Position numbers and translations under genes: made by a program. From assembly GCF_013112225.1 (NCBI RefSeq), contig NZ_JABFHI010000001.1, positions 744,001 to 808,000 of the forward strand: a stretch of DNA of 64,000 bases, in the 5' to 3' direction. Below, piece by piece: positions 51,809-61,369 of this stretch. Source of the stretch: Vreelandella azerica. GTDB taxonomy: Bacteria; Pseudomonadota; Gammaproteobacteria; Pseudomonadales; Halomonadaceae. Under the pieces are notes generated by a model that saw nothing but the letters and a program-made list of their open reading frames with translations, had not been told where the DNA came from and made no database searches. Position 1 is the first letter of the stretch, and each line of letters begins with the position of its first letter.

Positions 51809-53490
51809 ATGACCAACGAGACCACCCCAGCGCCGAATTTTATCCGTAATCAGGTACGCGAAGAGATTGAGGGCGGCAAGGTCACGAAAATTGTGACGCG
51901 CTTTCCGCCAGAGCCCAATGGCTTTCTGCATATCGGCCATGCCAAATCAATCTGCCTCAATTTCGGCCTGGCGGAGCAGATGGGTGGTGATTGTCATCTG
52001 CGCTTTGATGATACCAACCCCGCCAAGGAAGAGCAGGCCTACATTGATGCGATCAAGGAAGACGTCAGCTGGTTAGGCTTTGAGTGGGCCGGGCCGGTTC
52101 GCTTTGCCTCGGACTATTTTGATCAGCTGTATGCCTGGGCGCAGCAGCTGATCCGCGATGTGGCAAGGCCTACGTTGACGATCTGTCGCCTGATGATATC
52201 CGCGAATACCGTGGCACCCTGACGGAGCCGGGCAGGCCCAGCCCTTACCGTGAGCGTAGCGCTGAGGAAAATCTCGACCTGCTAGAGAGGATGCGCACCG
52301 GTGAGTTTGCCGAAGGTGAAAAAGTCCTGCGCGCCAAAATTGATATGGCCTCGCCGAATATCAATCTGCGCGACCCGATTCTTTACCGCATTCGCCATGC
52401 CGAGCACCACCAGACCGGTGACAAGTGGAAGATCTATCCTTCCTATGACTTCACCCACGGCCAGTCGGATGCCCTCGAAGGGATCACCCATTCCATCTGT
52501 ACCCTGGAATTTGAAGACCATCGCCCGCTTTATGAATGGTTTCTGGATAATCTGCCGGTGCCTTGCAAACCGCGCCAGATTGAGTTTGCCCGCCTGAACC
52601 TCAACTACACCTTGACCTCCAAGCGTAAGCTCAAGCTGCTGGTGGATGAAGGCATTGTGGACGGCTGGGATGACCCGCGTATGCCGACTATCTCAGGCAT
52701 GCGGCGGCGGGGGCATACCGCTGCGTCGATTCGCAAGTTCTGCGACATGATAGGCGTGACTCGTGCCGATGGCGGCCTGGTGGATATCGCCATGCTGACC
52801 CACGCGATCCGTTCGGATCTTGAAGACAACGCGCCACGGGCCATGTGCGTTCTCAAGCCGCTGAAGGTTGTGCTGACCAACGTACCCGAAGATCACGAAG
52901 AAGTGTATGAAGTCGCTGGCCACCCAGCCCGTGAAGATATGCCGGTACGCCAGGTGCCTTTCACCCGTGAGCTGTATATCGATCAGGACGACTTCATGGA
53001 AGATGCGCCCAAGAAGTTTTTCCGTCTGGCACCGGGGAAAGAAGTCCGCTTGCGCAACAGTTACGTGATCCGCTGTGATGAAGTGATCAAGGATGCCCAT
53101 GGCGAAGTGACCGAACTGCACTGCAGCGTTGACTTCGATACCCTGGGCAAGAACCCGGAAGGTCGCAAGGTAAAAGGTGTTATTCACTGGGTTAGCGCCA
53201 GCCACGGCATTCCGGTGGAAGTGCGCCTGTATGACAACCTCTTTCTGGAAGAACAGCCGGACAAGGATAAAGACGTCGATTTTCTTGACCACCTGAACCC
53301 AGAGTCCCTGACGGTCACTCATGCCTTTGCTGAGCCGAGCCTTGCCAAGGCAGTGCCGGAGTCACGCTTTCAGTTTGAACGGGTAGGCTACTTCTGCGCG
53401 GATCGCCATGCCTGTACGCCCGAGTCTCTGGTTTTCAATCGCACCGTCGGCCTGAAAGATAGCTGGGCCAAAATCAAGCAGAAGGGCTAA
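51809..53490 (+). CDS. glnS: Glutaminyl-tRNA synthetase, frameshifted
   Basis: Charges tRNA-Gln. [20 protein letters not shown] begins at 51809; the class I signature is [35 protein letters not shown] and the anticodon-binding beta-barrels follow. The KMSKS-equivalent appears as [14 protein letters not shown]. The frame breaks at about 52160 (LIRDV in one frame, [20 protein letters not shown] in the other). Adding one G (GAT GGT GGC AAG) restores a 560-residue protein, close to E. coli (554). The gene is normally essential, so the break is most likely a sequence error. cysS follows at 23 bp. Confidence 0.95.
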
Positions 53491-53513
53491 TAACCAAGGG
53501 CTAAGGAAGTGCT

Positions 53514-54914
53514 ATGCAGATTTACAATACCCTGACACGTCGCAAGGAAGCTTTTACTACTCTGGAGCCGGGCAAGGTCAGTATGTACGTGTGCGGGATG
53601 ACCGTCTACGACTACTGCCATCTTGGTCATGCCCGGGTCATGGTGGCCTTTGATGTGATTACTCGCTATCTGCGCGCGCGGGGGTATGAAGTCAATTATG
53701 TACGTAACATTACCGATATTGACGACAAGATCCTCAAACGGGCCGATGAGAACGGTGAAAGCATTGATGCGCTAACCGAGCGCATGATTGCCGCCATGCA
53801 CGAAGACGAAGCCCGGCTGTATGTCCAGCGGCCGGATCATGAACCCAGGGCCACTCGGCATATCGACGATATTATTGCCATGATCGAGACCCTGATCGCG
53901 AAAGGCTTTGCTTACGCCGCGGATAATGGCGATGTCTACTATCGGGTGCGCCGCTTTGAGGGCTATGGCAAGCTCAATAACCGCAATCTGGATGACATGC
54001 GTTCCGGGGCACGTATCGAGGTGGATACCAGCAAAGAAGATCCGCTGGATTTTGTGCTTTGGAAAGCCGCCAAACCCGGCGAAGCCTATTGGCCTTCGCC
54101 CTGGGGCAATGGCCGCCCAGGCTGGCATATTGAATGCTCTGCGATGTCCAAGTGCTGCCTGGGAGACACCTTTGATATTCATGGTGGCGGGCCGGATCTG
54201 ACTTTCCCCCACCATGAAAACGAGATTGCCCAGTCGGAAGCGGCCAATGATAAACCCTTTGTGACGACCTGGATGCACGCAGGGGCTGTACGGGTCAATC
54301 AGGAAAAAATGTCCAAATCGCTGGGTAATTTCTTCACCATCCGCGATGTGCTGACCGAGCACGATGCTGAAGTGGTGCGCTACCTACTGGTGGCCAGCCA
54401 TTATCGCAGCCCGATCAACTATGCCCCGGATGCCCTGAATGAAGCGCGCAAGTCACTGACGCGTTTCTATACTGCGCTGGAAGGCGTTGAGCAAGGCGCG
54501 GTTGATACAGAAAGTACGCTGGCTTCCGAGTACCATCAGCGTTTTCTGGCCGCCATGGATGATGACTTCAATACGCCTGAAGCATTGTCTGCCATGTTTG
54601 ACCTGGCCCGTGAGCTTAACCGCCTCAAGGCAGCGGGTGACCTTCAGGCCAGCCAGCTGGCGGCAGAGCTCAAGTCACTGGGCAGCATTCTGGGGCTATT
54701 GCAGCAAGTGCCCAGCGCTTTTCTGAAAGGCGGGCAAGGGCAATCAGCACCCCTGGATGAGGCTGCTATTGAAGCCAAGATCGCTCAGCGTGCCGACGCC
54801 AAGGCCAACAAGGACTTTGCCCTGGCAGACAGCATCCGTGATGCTCTGGCTGAGCAGGGCATTATCCTCAAAGATTCCCGTGAAGGCACCACCTGGGTGC
54901 TGGAATCCCGCTAA
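53514..54914 (+). CDS. cysS: Cysteinyl-tRNA synthetase
   Basis: Charges tRNA-Cys. The 466 residues begin [21 protein letters not shown] zinc ligand cysteine is in [18 protein letters not shown], which also contains the HLGH signature. The segment WHIECSAMS supplies a further zinc ligand, with [11 protein letters not shown] next to it. The KMSKS loop is [13 protein letters not shown] near residue 268. The frame is intact. It follows glnS and is followed by a minisatellite rather than a clear terminator. Confidence 0.97.
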   Translation: MQIYNTLTRRKEAFTTLEPGKVSMYVCGMTVYDYCHLGHARVMVAFDVITRYLRARGYEVNYVRNITDIDDKILKRADENGESIDALTERMIAAMHEDEARLYVQRPDHEPRATRHIDDIIAMIETLIAKGFAYAADNGDVYYRVRRFEGYGKLNNRNLDDMRSGARIEVDTSKEDPLDFVLWKAAKPGEAYWPSPWGNGRPGWHIECSAMSKCCLGDTFDIHGGGPDLTFPHHENEIAQSEAANDKPFVTTWMHAGAVRVNQEKMSKSLGNFFTIRDVLTEHDAEVVRYLLVASHYRSPINYAPDALNEARKSLTRFYTALEGVEQGAVDTESTLASEYHQRFLAAMDDDFNTPEALSAMFDLARELNRLKAAGDLQASQLAAELKSLGSILGLLQQVPSAFLKGGQGQSAPLDEAAIEAKIAQRADAKANKDFALADSIRDALAEQGIILKDSREGTTWVLESR

Positions 54915-54923
54915 TTTGTGGTC

Positions 54924-55028
54924 GTCTGACACTGTCGGTCTGACACGGTCGGTCTGACACGGTCGGTCTGACACGGTCGGTCTGACACGGTCGGTCTGAC
55001 ATGGTCGGTCTGACATGGTCGGTCTGAC
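54924..55028 (+). repeat. 14-bp minisatellite downstream of cysS
   Basis: Seven and a half tandem copies of GTCTGACACGGTCG start 10 bp after the cysS stop. The first copy has T for G at position 10; copies six and seven have T for C at position 9 (GTCTGACATGGTCG). There are no spacers, so it is not a CRISPR array. Confidence 0.97.
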
Positions 55029-55037
55029 TTCAACGCT

Positions 55038-55106
55038 GGCGGGTTTTATACTCAATGCAATGATTTATCAAACGTGGATCATTGACAGTGAGCTATAAAA
55101 CCCGCC
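55038..55106 (+). promoter_or_regulatory. 69-nt inverted repeat in the leader of the osmoprotectant operon
   Basis: Perfect 13-bp outer arms GGCGGGTTTTATA (55038-55050) and TATAAAACCCGCC (55094-55106) enclose further pairing CTCA / TGAG and CAATGAT / ATCATTG around a central loop. It ends 24 bp before the osmF start codon and has no T tract after it. It could be an mRNA leader structure, a protein-binding palindrome or a tiny inverted-repeat element. Confidence 0.7.
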
Positions 55107-55130
55107 TTGAGGCAAATCATCAGAAGGATC

Positions 55131-56060
55131 ATGAATATGTACCAGACACCTAAACGCCTGGCAGCTGGCGTACTCGCGTTGGCCGTTCTTTCTTCTCAGG
55201 CGATGTTGACCGCCCAGGCCGACGATGCTGTGGTGGTGGCGTCAAAAATTGATACTGAAGGCGCCGTGCTGGGGCAGTTGATTGCCCAGACCCTTGAGCG
55301 CCATGACATTCCTGTGGAAAAGCGCTTGCAACTGGGTGGCACCAGTGTCGTCAGAGGGGCGCTGCTGGCTGGGGAGATTGATCTTTACCCGGAATACACC
55401 GGCAATGGGGCTTTCTTTTTCGATATGACCGATAGCCCCGTATGGAATAATGCTGAGGAGGCTTTCGAGACAGTCAAGCAGCGCGATGCAGAGAATGATT
55501 TGGTCTGGCTTTCACCTGCCAGTGCCAATAACACCTGGGCTATGAGTGTGCGTGGCGATGTGGCGGAGGCCCATGATCTGCAAACCCTGGAAGACCTTGC
55601 CGATTATCTGGCCGATGGCGGTGAATTCAAGTTTGCTGCCAGCACCGAGTTTGTTGAATCAGAACAGGCCCTGCCAGCCTTCCAGTCTGCCTATGGCTTT
55701 GAGCTTGACGAAGATCAGTTACTGGTGCTTTCCGGAGGCAATACCGCTGCCACCATGCGCGCGGCCGCCCAGCAGACCAGTGGTGTCAACGCGGCCATGA
55801 CCTATGGTACTGACGGCGGCCTGAGCGCCTTGGGTCTGGTGGTGCTGGAAGATTCACTGGGCGTTCAGCCCGTCTACCAGCCAGCGCCTGTCATTCGTGA
55901 AGAAGCCCTGGACGCTTATCCGCAAATCGAGCCAGCATTGAATGAGGTTTTTGCGACACTGGATCTGGAAACGCTGCAACGTCTGAATGCCGATGTGGCC
56001 GTTAATGGCTTGTCTGCTGAAACCGTAGCCGCTGACTACCTTGATGCCCTTGAGCCTTAG
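55131..56060 (+). CDS. osmF: Osmoprotectant ABC transporter, periplasmic binding protein
   Basis: Substrate-binding protein of the OpuAC/ProX type. MNMYQTPKRLAAGVLALAVL, then SSQAMLTAQA, is a Sec signal peptide. The mature part has VVVASKIDTEGAVLGQLIAQ, RGALLAGEIDLYPEYTGNGA and NTAATMRAAAQQTSGVNAAM, typical of glycine betaine/choline-type binding proteins of the YehZ/OsmF group. ATG at 55131 has AGAAGGA upstream. The four-gene order matches E. coli osmF-yehYXW. For E. coli the substrate is low-affinity glycine betaine; the substrate here is inferred as a betaine-like compatible solute. Confidence 0.87.
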   Translation: MNMYQTPKRLAAGVLALAVLSSQAMLTAQADDAVVVASKIDTEGAVLGQLIAQTLERHDIPVEKRLQLGGTSVVRGALLAGEIDLYPEYTGNGAFFFDMTDSPVWNNAEEAFETVKQRDAENDLVWLSPASANNTWAMSVRGDVAEAHDLQTLEDLADYLADGGEFKFAASTEFVESEQALPAFQSAYGFELDEDQLLVLSGGNTAATMRAAAQQTSGVNAAMTYGTDGGLSALGLVVLEDSLGVQPVYQPAPVIREEALDAYPQIEPALNEVFATLDLETLQRLNADVAVNGLSAETVAADYLDALEP

Positions 56061-56141
56061 TCTGTCTGCCTAAAAGCCCGAGTTAATTGGAAGCTTAATC
56101 TGTATGCCGTTAATGGATGCGCTACCCACGCAGAGCAAAGG

Positions 56142-57311
56142 ATGGATAAAAGGCCCCCTAACTGGGTGATGACCGTTTTGTCCATCGTCATGTTGGTGGC
56201 GCTCTGGGGTTTGGATAACGTCAGTGTCGCGGCTAACAGAATTGTGGCTGGCAGCGGCTACGCCAGTTGGGAGGCATTTGGGTGGATGGGGGTCGCGCTG
56301 GCATCGCTGCTTTTACTCTTCGTGCTCTTGATGGCCTGGCAGCCGACGCATTCACGCTTAAACCTGCTGTCTCAGCTGGCAGCGATTATCTTGCTGCTGC
56401 TGTTGATGCCGTTTGGCCTGATGGCCGCCAGTGCCGCTTTGATTGACCCACAGATGCCCCAGGCACGCCTGAGCGCAGGGGCCGCGTACTGGGTGGTGCT
56501 GTTTTGTGCCTTGCTGGCACTAGTGGAACTGCGCTTGCGATTGGCACTGTCCAGGTTCTGGATAGTGCTGATCATGTCAGGTGTTGGTGGGCTGTGGTGG
56601 CTATGTGCGTCACTGTGGTTGGATCGTCTGGCACTGGTGCAGGAGTTCCAGGCCCGCGAAGCGGCCTTCTGGCTTGCTTTCAGTGAGCACCTTGCCATGG
56701 TGTCGATTGCCGTAGGCGTCAGTATTGTATTGGGAATCATCCTGGCGTTACTGATCCGTCGCTACCGTGCCATTCAGCGCGGTGCCTTTGCGTTACTGAA
56801 CTTTTTTCAGACTATTCCCAGCCTGGCGCTGTTCGGGCTCTTGCTGGCGCCTCTCGCCTGGGTATCGGCTAATGTGCCTTTTGCGGCAGCTTTGGGCATT
56901 CAAGGGATTGGTTGGACGCCTGCCTTGCTGGCGCTGGTTATCTATAGTCTGTTGCCCATGGTGCGTAATACCTATGTCGCCCTGGAGGCGGTCAGCCCAG
57001 ATGTGCTGGACGCGGCCAGCGGCATGGGAATGTATCCCTCACAGCGTTTCTGGCAGGTACGGGTGCCTCTGGCACTGCCCATCCTGCTTGAAGGTATCCG
57101 GATTACCGCGGTGCAGGCGATTGGCCTGACGGCTGTTGCGGCACTGATTGGTGCGGGCGGGCTGGGTTCATTCATTTTTCAAGGATTAGGGCAGGCTGCG
57201 ATGGATATGGTGTTATTGGGCGCACTGCCTATTTTGCTGATTGCGCTGGTGGTTGACGCCGGTCTGGGTGCGCTGAGTGAAGCGCTGCGCCAGGGGGCTA
57301 GCGATGATTGA
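56142..57311 (+). CDS. yehY: Osmoprotectant ABC transporter permease with extra N-terminal helices
   Basis: A 389-residue inner-membrane permease. The N-terminal half has additional membrane helices (about four) as in YehY. The C-terminal half is the binding-protein-dependent permease domain with VSIAVGVSIVLGIILALLIR, TIPSLALFGLLL and the EAA loop DAASGMGMYPSQRFWQVRVP. ATG at 56142 follows AAGG. The stop overlaps the ATPase start by 8 bp. Confidence 0.87.
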   Translation: MDKRPPNWVMTVLSIVMLVALWGLDNVSVAANRIVAGSGYASWEAFGWMGVALASLLLLFVLLMAWQPTHSRLNLLSQLAAIILLLLLMPFGLMAASAALIDPQMPQARLSAGAAYWVVLFCALLALVELRLRLALSRFWIVLIMSGVGGLWWLCASLWLDRLALVQEFQAREAAFWLAFSEHLAMVSIAVGVSIVLGIILALLIRRYRAIQRGAFALLNFFQTIPSLALFGLLLAPLAWVSANVPFAAALGIQGIGWTPALLALVIYSLLPMVRNTYVALEAVSPDVLDAASGMGMYPSQRFWQVRVPLALPILLEGIRITAVQAIGLTAVAALIGAGGLGSFIFQGLGQAAMDMVLLGALPILLIALVVDAGLGALSEALRQGASDD

Positions 57312-58269
57312 ATTATGCAACGTCAGCAAGTTTTTTGATCAGACGCCAGCGGTTGAAGAGCTGACCCTGAGCATTCCCAAAGGCAAGTTCTGCGCCCTGG
57401 TGGGCACCTCTGGCTGCGGAAAATCAACCACCCTGCGTATGATCAACCGTCTGCTGACCCACAGCAGCGGCGAGATTGAGCTGGATGGTCAGTCTATTGA
57501 TGCCTATGACCCTGTCTTGCTACGGCGGCGAATTGGCTATGTGATTCAGAACACCGGTCTGTTTCCCCATTGGAACGTGGCACGCAATATCGGCCTGGTT
57601 CCTCGTCTGCTTAAATGGCCTACCGCCCAGGTCAATCAGCGGGTGGAAGAGCTGATGGGGCTGCTGGGGTTGCCGGTCAGTGAGTTTGCCCATAAATATC
57701 CTCATCAGCTATCCGGTGGGCAGGCCCAAAGGGTGGGGGTGGCGCGAGCGCTGGCAGCTGACCCGGATATTCTGTTGATGGATGAGCCTTTTGGCGCCCT
57801 GGATCCGATTACCCGGGAAAAACTCCAGGAGATGCTGATGCAGCTGCAAGCCAGGCTGCATAAAACCATCGTGTTTGTCACCCATGATATGGATGAAGCC
57901 CTGCGCCTGGCCGACATGCTTGTGGTGATGCGTGATGGCCGTATCGTGCAGCAGGGAACACCGCTATCGCTGCTGCAGAAGCCAACAGATTCTTTTGTTG
58001 ATTCCCTTCTGGGCGGGCTGGAGCGTGGGTTGAAACAGGCTTCCCTGACTCGGGTTAAAGATCATATGGCGCCGCTTGGGCCGCATTTACCCGCGCAGTC
58101 GCGGGTGATGACTGAGCAGACATTGCGCCAGGCACTCTCGATGATGCTGCGCGACCATTGTGAATGGCTAACGGTGGTGGATCAACACGATGTACCGGTA
58201 GGAGAGTTGTCGCTGCGCAAGTTGGTCAAAGAAGCGTTTCAAGCCCAGGAGAAGTCGCGTGACGTCTAG
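57304..58269 (+). CDS. yehX: Osmoprotectant ABC transporter ATPase
   Basis: A 321-residue ABC ATPase. Walker A is GTSGCGKSTT near residue 36, the Q-loop IQNTG lies near 81, the signature is LSGGQAQRVGVARAL near 137, Walker B is ILLMDEPFGALDP, and the H-loop is VFVTHDMDEA. The C-terminal part (about residues 250-321) is a degenerate CBS-like regulatory segment (LTVVDQHDVPVGELSLRKLV), where osmotic sensing is located in OpuA-type proteins. Start at 57304 overlaps the preceding gene. Confidence 0.93.
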   Translation: MIELCNVSKFFDQTPAVEELTLSIPKGKFCALVGTSGCGKSTTLRMINRLLTHSSGEIELDGQSIDAYDPVLLRRRIGYVIQNTGLFPHWNVARNIGLVPRLLKWPTAQVNQRVEELMGLLGLPVSEFAHKYPHQLSGGQAQRVGVARALAADPDILLMDEPFGALDPITREKLQEMLMQLQARLHKTIVFVTHDMDEALRLADMLVVMRDGRIVQQGTPLSLLQKPTDSFVDSLLGGLERGLKQASLTRVKDHMAPLGPHLPAQSRVMTEQTLRQALSMMLRDHCEWLTVVDQHDVPVGELSLRKLVKEAFQAQEKSRDV

Positions 58270-59026
58270 GCCTGTGCATCCACGTTCTGCCTATCACCCG
58301 ATTCAGCTGCTGTGGCCCTTGATGTGGCTGGTGTTGTTAGTCGGTGTGGTATTGATGATCCCCCATGCGCAAACGCTGTTTCAATGGCTGGCGCCAGATG
58401 CGCGACAGGTGATCTATCAGCGCGCGGATTTCACCCAGTTGCTGGGCCGTCACCTTATGGTGGTAGGAGTGGCGGCTTCTATTACGATCACATTGGGTGT
58501 GTTGGCAGGCGTGATGGTTACCCGCCAGTGGGGGCGCGATTTTCTGCCCCTGGTGTCTCAGATTGCCTCTCTGGGGCAAACCTTCCCACCGGTTGCCGTG
58601 CTGGCGCTGGCGGTTCCCGCTCTTGGGTTCGGGACGATACCTATTATTGTTGCCCTGGTGCTGTATGGGTTGTTGCCTATAGTGCGTAACACCATTGCCG
58701 GCCTGAAAGACGTTGACCCAGGTGTGGTCTCAGCGGCCTACGGCATGGGGATGACGCCAGGGCAGATCCTGCGTCAGGTGGAATTGCCGCTGGCGGCGCC
58801 GGTGATTCTGGCCGGTATCCGTACCTCGGTGACCATCAATATTGCCACTGCTGCGCTAGGCGCCACCGTGGGGGCCAGCAATTTGGGTGATCCTATTATT
58901 GCCGGCATCGTCAATGCCAATAATGCCTATATCGTTCAGGGAGCTATGGTGATTGCGCTGCTGGCGGTCAGTATCGATAGTATTTTTGAAGTCTTTCAGC
59001 GACGTTTACGTTTACATACGCCTTAA
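58259..59026 (+). CDS. yehW: Osmoprotectant ABC transporter permease
   Basis: A 255-residue inner-membrane permease with an N-terminal membrane helix (LMWLVLLVGVVLMIPH) and the permease domain (LMVVGVAASITITLGVLAGV; QTFPPVAVLALAVPALGFGT). The EAA loop reads SAAYGMGMTPGQILRQVELP. The GTG start at 58259 has AGGAG 8 nt upstream and overlaps the ATPase gene by 11 bp. Fourth gene of the osmF-yehYXW-type operon. Confidence 0.9.
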   Translation: MTSRPVHPRSAYHPIQLLWPLMWLVLLVGVVLMIPHAQTLFQWLAPDARQVIYQRADFTQLLGRHLMVVGVAASITITLGVLAGVMVTRQWGRDFLPLVSQIASLGQTFPPVAVLALAVPALGFGTIPIIVALVLYGLLPIVRNTIAGLKDVDPGVVSAAYGMGMTPGQILRQVELPLAAPVILAGIRTSVTINIATAALGATVGASNLGDPIIAGIVNANNAYIVQGAMVIALLAVSIDSIFEVFQRRLRLHTP

Positions 59027-59160
59027 GTTGAATGCCTTAACGTGGTTGGCTGCGTTAGTGTCATCAGTGTTGCGTTGACCGATGTTGGGGAAATCCCCTG
59101 GCATAAAGGGAAATAACCGACAACACTGCCCTCAAAAGGGGCCTGATAAGGATAACAACC

Positions 59161-60360
59161 ATGACACAAGCCACGTACCAACCGGCCTTCATGACCGGTG
59201 ATGAGTTTTCGATTCCTACCTTCAGCGTATTGAATCATGACGGTGACATCTATCCCGATGCTCAGTCACCTGATTTGCCCCGCGATAAAGCCCGCCATAT
59301 TTACCATGCCATGCTGGCGACCCGGATTCTGGATGAGCGGATGATGGCTGCTCAGCGACAGGGTCGGCTAAGTTTTTACATGCAATGTACCGGTGAAGAA
59401 GCTTCCGTAATTGGTGCCACCGCAGCACTGGATGACGCTGATATGATCATGGCCCAGTACCGTGAGCAGGGCGCGCTGATGTATCGCGGCTTCAGCTTTG
59501 ATGAATTCATGAACCAGCTGTTCGGTAATCAGTTGGATTACGGCAAGGGTCGCCAGATGCCGGTTCATTATGGCTCCCGCAAGCTTCACTACATGACCAT
59601 TTCATCGCCACTGGCGACCCAGATCCCTCAAGCGGCGGGTTATGCCTATGGCCAGAAACTGGCCGGTGAAGGCCACTGCACCCTGACCTTTTTTGGTGAA
59701 GGTGCCGCCTCAGAAGGGGACTTTCACGCCGCGCTGAACATGGCATCGGTGCATGAGGTGCCGGTGATTTTCTTCTGCCGGAACAACGGCTACGCTATTT
59801 CAACACCGGCGGTGGAGCAGTTCGCCGCTGACGGTATTGCACCCCGGGCGTTTGGCTATCGCATGCATGTCATTCGCGTGGACGGTAACGATGTGCTGGC
59901 GGTGTACGAAGCCACCCGTCTGGCCCGCGAGATGGCAGTGAAAGACAACAAGCCGGTACTGATTGAAGCCATGACCTACCGTCTGGCTGCCCACTCTTCG
60001 TCCGACGACCCCTCGGGCTATCGCTCAAAGGATGAAGAAGAAATCTGGCGCCTTAAAGACCCGATCCTGCGCATGCGCAAATGGCTCGAACAGCAGAACT
60101 GGTGGAGTGAAGATGAAGAAACTGATACTCAGGAAAGCCTGCGCCGTGAAGTGCTCGACACCATGAAGCGTGCTGAAAAGCGCCCCTCTCCCGAACTGGA
60201 TACCCTGATTACCGACGTCTATGCCGAGGTTACTCCGGCGCTGCAGCGCCAGTATGATGCCCTCAAGGCGCATATCCGCTGTTACCCCGATGCCTACCCC
60301 AAAGGCGCCCAGGCGTTAGGCCTGAAGGGTGATCAGCAACATAAGACGGGAGAACAGTGA
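59161..60360 (+). CDS. bkdA1: Branched-chain 2-oxoacid dehydrogenase E1 alpha subunit
   Basis: Thiamine-diphosphate subunit that decarboxylates 2-oxoacids derived from Val, Leu and Ile. The 399 residues contain [35 protein letters not shown] and [17 protein letters not shown], which match the BCKDH rather than the pyruvate dehydrogenase subfamily. The ThDP motif is [20 protein letters not shown]. The loop [19 protein letters not shown] corresponds to the phospho-serine loop of mammalian BCKDHA (HHSTSDDSSAYRS). AAGGA lies 8 nt before the ATG. It is directly followed (1 bp) by E1 beta. Confidence 0.93.
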   Translation: MTQATYQPAFMTGDEFSIPTFSVLNHDGDIYPDAQSPDLPRDKARHIYHAMLATRILDERMMAAQRQGRLSFYMQCTGEEASVIGATAALDDADMIMAQYREQGALMYRGFSFDEFMNQLFGNQLDYGKGRQMPVHYGSRKLHYMTISSPLATQIPQAAGYAYGQKLAGEGHCTLTFFGEGAASEGDFHAALNMASVHEVPVIFFCRNNGYAISTPAVEQFAADGIAPRAFGYRMHVIRVDGNDVLAVYEATRLAREMAVKDNKPVLIEAMTYRLAAHSSSDDPSGYRSKDEEEIWRLKDPILRMRKWLEQQNWWSEDEETDTQESLRREVLDTMKRAEKRPSPELDTLITDVYAEVTPALQRQYDALKAHIRCYPDAYPKGAQALGLKGDQQHKTGEQ

Positions 60361-60361
60361 T

Positions 60362-61339
60362 ATGCCAACCATGAATATGCTGCAGGCCATCAATAACGCC
60401 CTGGATATCGCCATGGCGGAAGATGACAAGGTGCTGTGCTTTGGCGAAGACGTGGGTGTTTTCGGCGGAGTGTTTCGCGCTACCAGCCATCTGCAGGAAA
60501 AGTATGGTAAAGCCCGCTGTTTCAATACCCCGCTGGTGGAACAGGGCATTATCGGCTTTGCCAACGGCCTGGCGGCGCAAGGCTCGGTACCGGTGGCTGA
60601 GATCCAGTTTGCCGACTACATCTTTCCGGCTTTCGACCAGATTGTGAACGAGACGGCCAAATACCGTTACCGCTCCGGCGATCTGTTTAATGTCGGCGGG
60701 CTGACCATTCGCACGCCCTATGGCGGCGGTATCCACGGTGGGCTTTACCACTCCCAGTCGCCTGAAGCCTATTTCACCCACACTCCCGGTTTGAAAGTGG
60801 TGGTACCGCGAGACCCTTATCAGGCCAAGGGTTTGCTGCTCGCTGCCATTCGTGACCCTGACCCGGTCATCTTTTTTGAACCTAAGCGCCTTTATCGTGC
60901 ATCAGTGGGTGAAGTGCCCGAAGAAGACTATCAGCTGCCGATTGGCGAGGCTGAAATCATCAAGCAGGGTAGTGATATCACCGTTGTTGGCTGGGGCGCC
61001 CAGATGGAAGTGATTGGCAAGGCGGTTGAGCTTGCCGAAGAAGCGGGTATTGCCTGTGAAGTGATTGATCTACGCAGTCTCTTGCCCTGGGATGTGGAGA
61101 CAGTCGCAGACTCCGTATTCAAGACAGGCCGCCTGGTAGTGACTCATGAAGCGCCCTTGACCGGTGGCTTTGCCGGTGAAATTACTGCTGCCATTCAGGA
61201 GCGCTGTTTCCTTTACCTTGAATCGCCGATTGCGCGTGTGACCGGCATGGATACGCCTTTCCCGCTGGCGCTGGAGAAAGAGTATTTCCCCGATCATCTG
61301 AAAATATTCGCCGCTATCCAGCACAGCGTCAATTTCTGA
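60362..61339 (+). CDS. bkdA2: Branched-chain 2-oxoacid dehydrogenase E1 beta subunit
   Basis: Second half of the E1 heterotetramer. The 325 residues begin [20 protein letters not shown] and include [40 protein letters not shown] and [15 protein letters not shown] (ThDP pyrimidine side). [16 protein letters not shown] belongs to the transketolase C-terminal domain. It follows the E1 alpha stop by one base, indicating coupled translation. Confidence 0.94.
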   Translation: MPTMNMLQAINNALDIAMAEDDKVLCFGEDVGVFGGVFRATSHLQEKYGKARCFNTPLVEQGIIGFANGLAAQGSVPVAEIQFADYIFPAFDQIVNETAKYRYRSGDLFNVGGLTIRTPYGGGIHGGLYHSQSPEAYFTHTPGLKVVVPRDPYQAKGLLLAAIRDPDPVIFFEPKRLYRASVGEVPEEDYQLPIGEAEIIKQGSDITVVGWGAQMEVIGKAVELAEEAGIACEVIDLRSLLPWDVETVADSVFKTGRLVVTHEAPLTGGFAGEITAAIQERCFLYLESPIARVTGMDTPFPLALEKEYFPDHLKIFAAIQHSVNF

Positions 61340-61369
61340 CGTTGCCTGAAGGGTTCAAAGGAGACCGAC

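Noticed and set aside
54924-55028. The 14-bp repeats as a CRISPR array
   Set aside because: Units are directly joined without spacers, the unit is too short and no cas genes are present.
55038-55106. The long hairpin as the cysS rho-independent terminator
   Set aside because: No T tract follows on the cysS strand, and the wide central loop is unlike an intrinsic terminator.
59091-59102. GGGGAAATCCCC palindrome upstream of the branched-chain dehydrogenase genes as a regulator site
   Set aside because: It is a short palindrome likely to occur by chance, with no second copy or known operator match.
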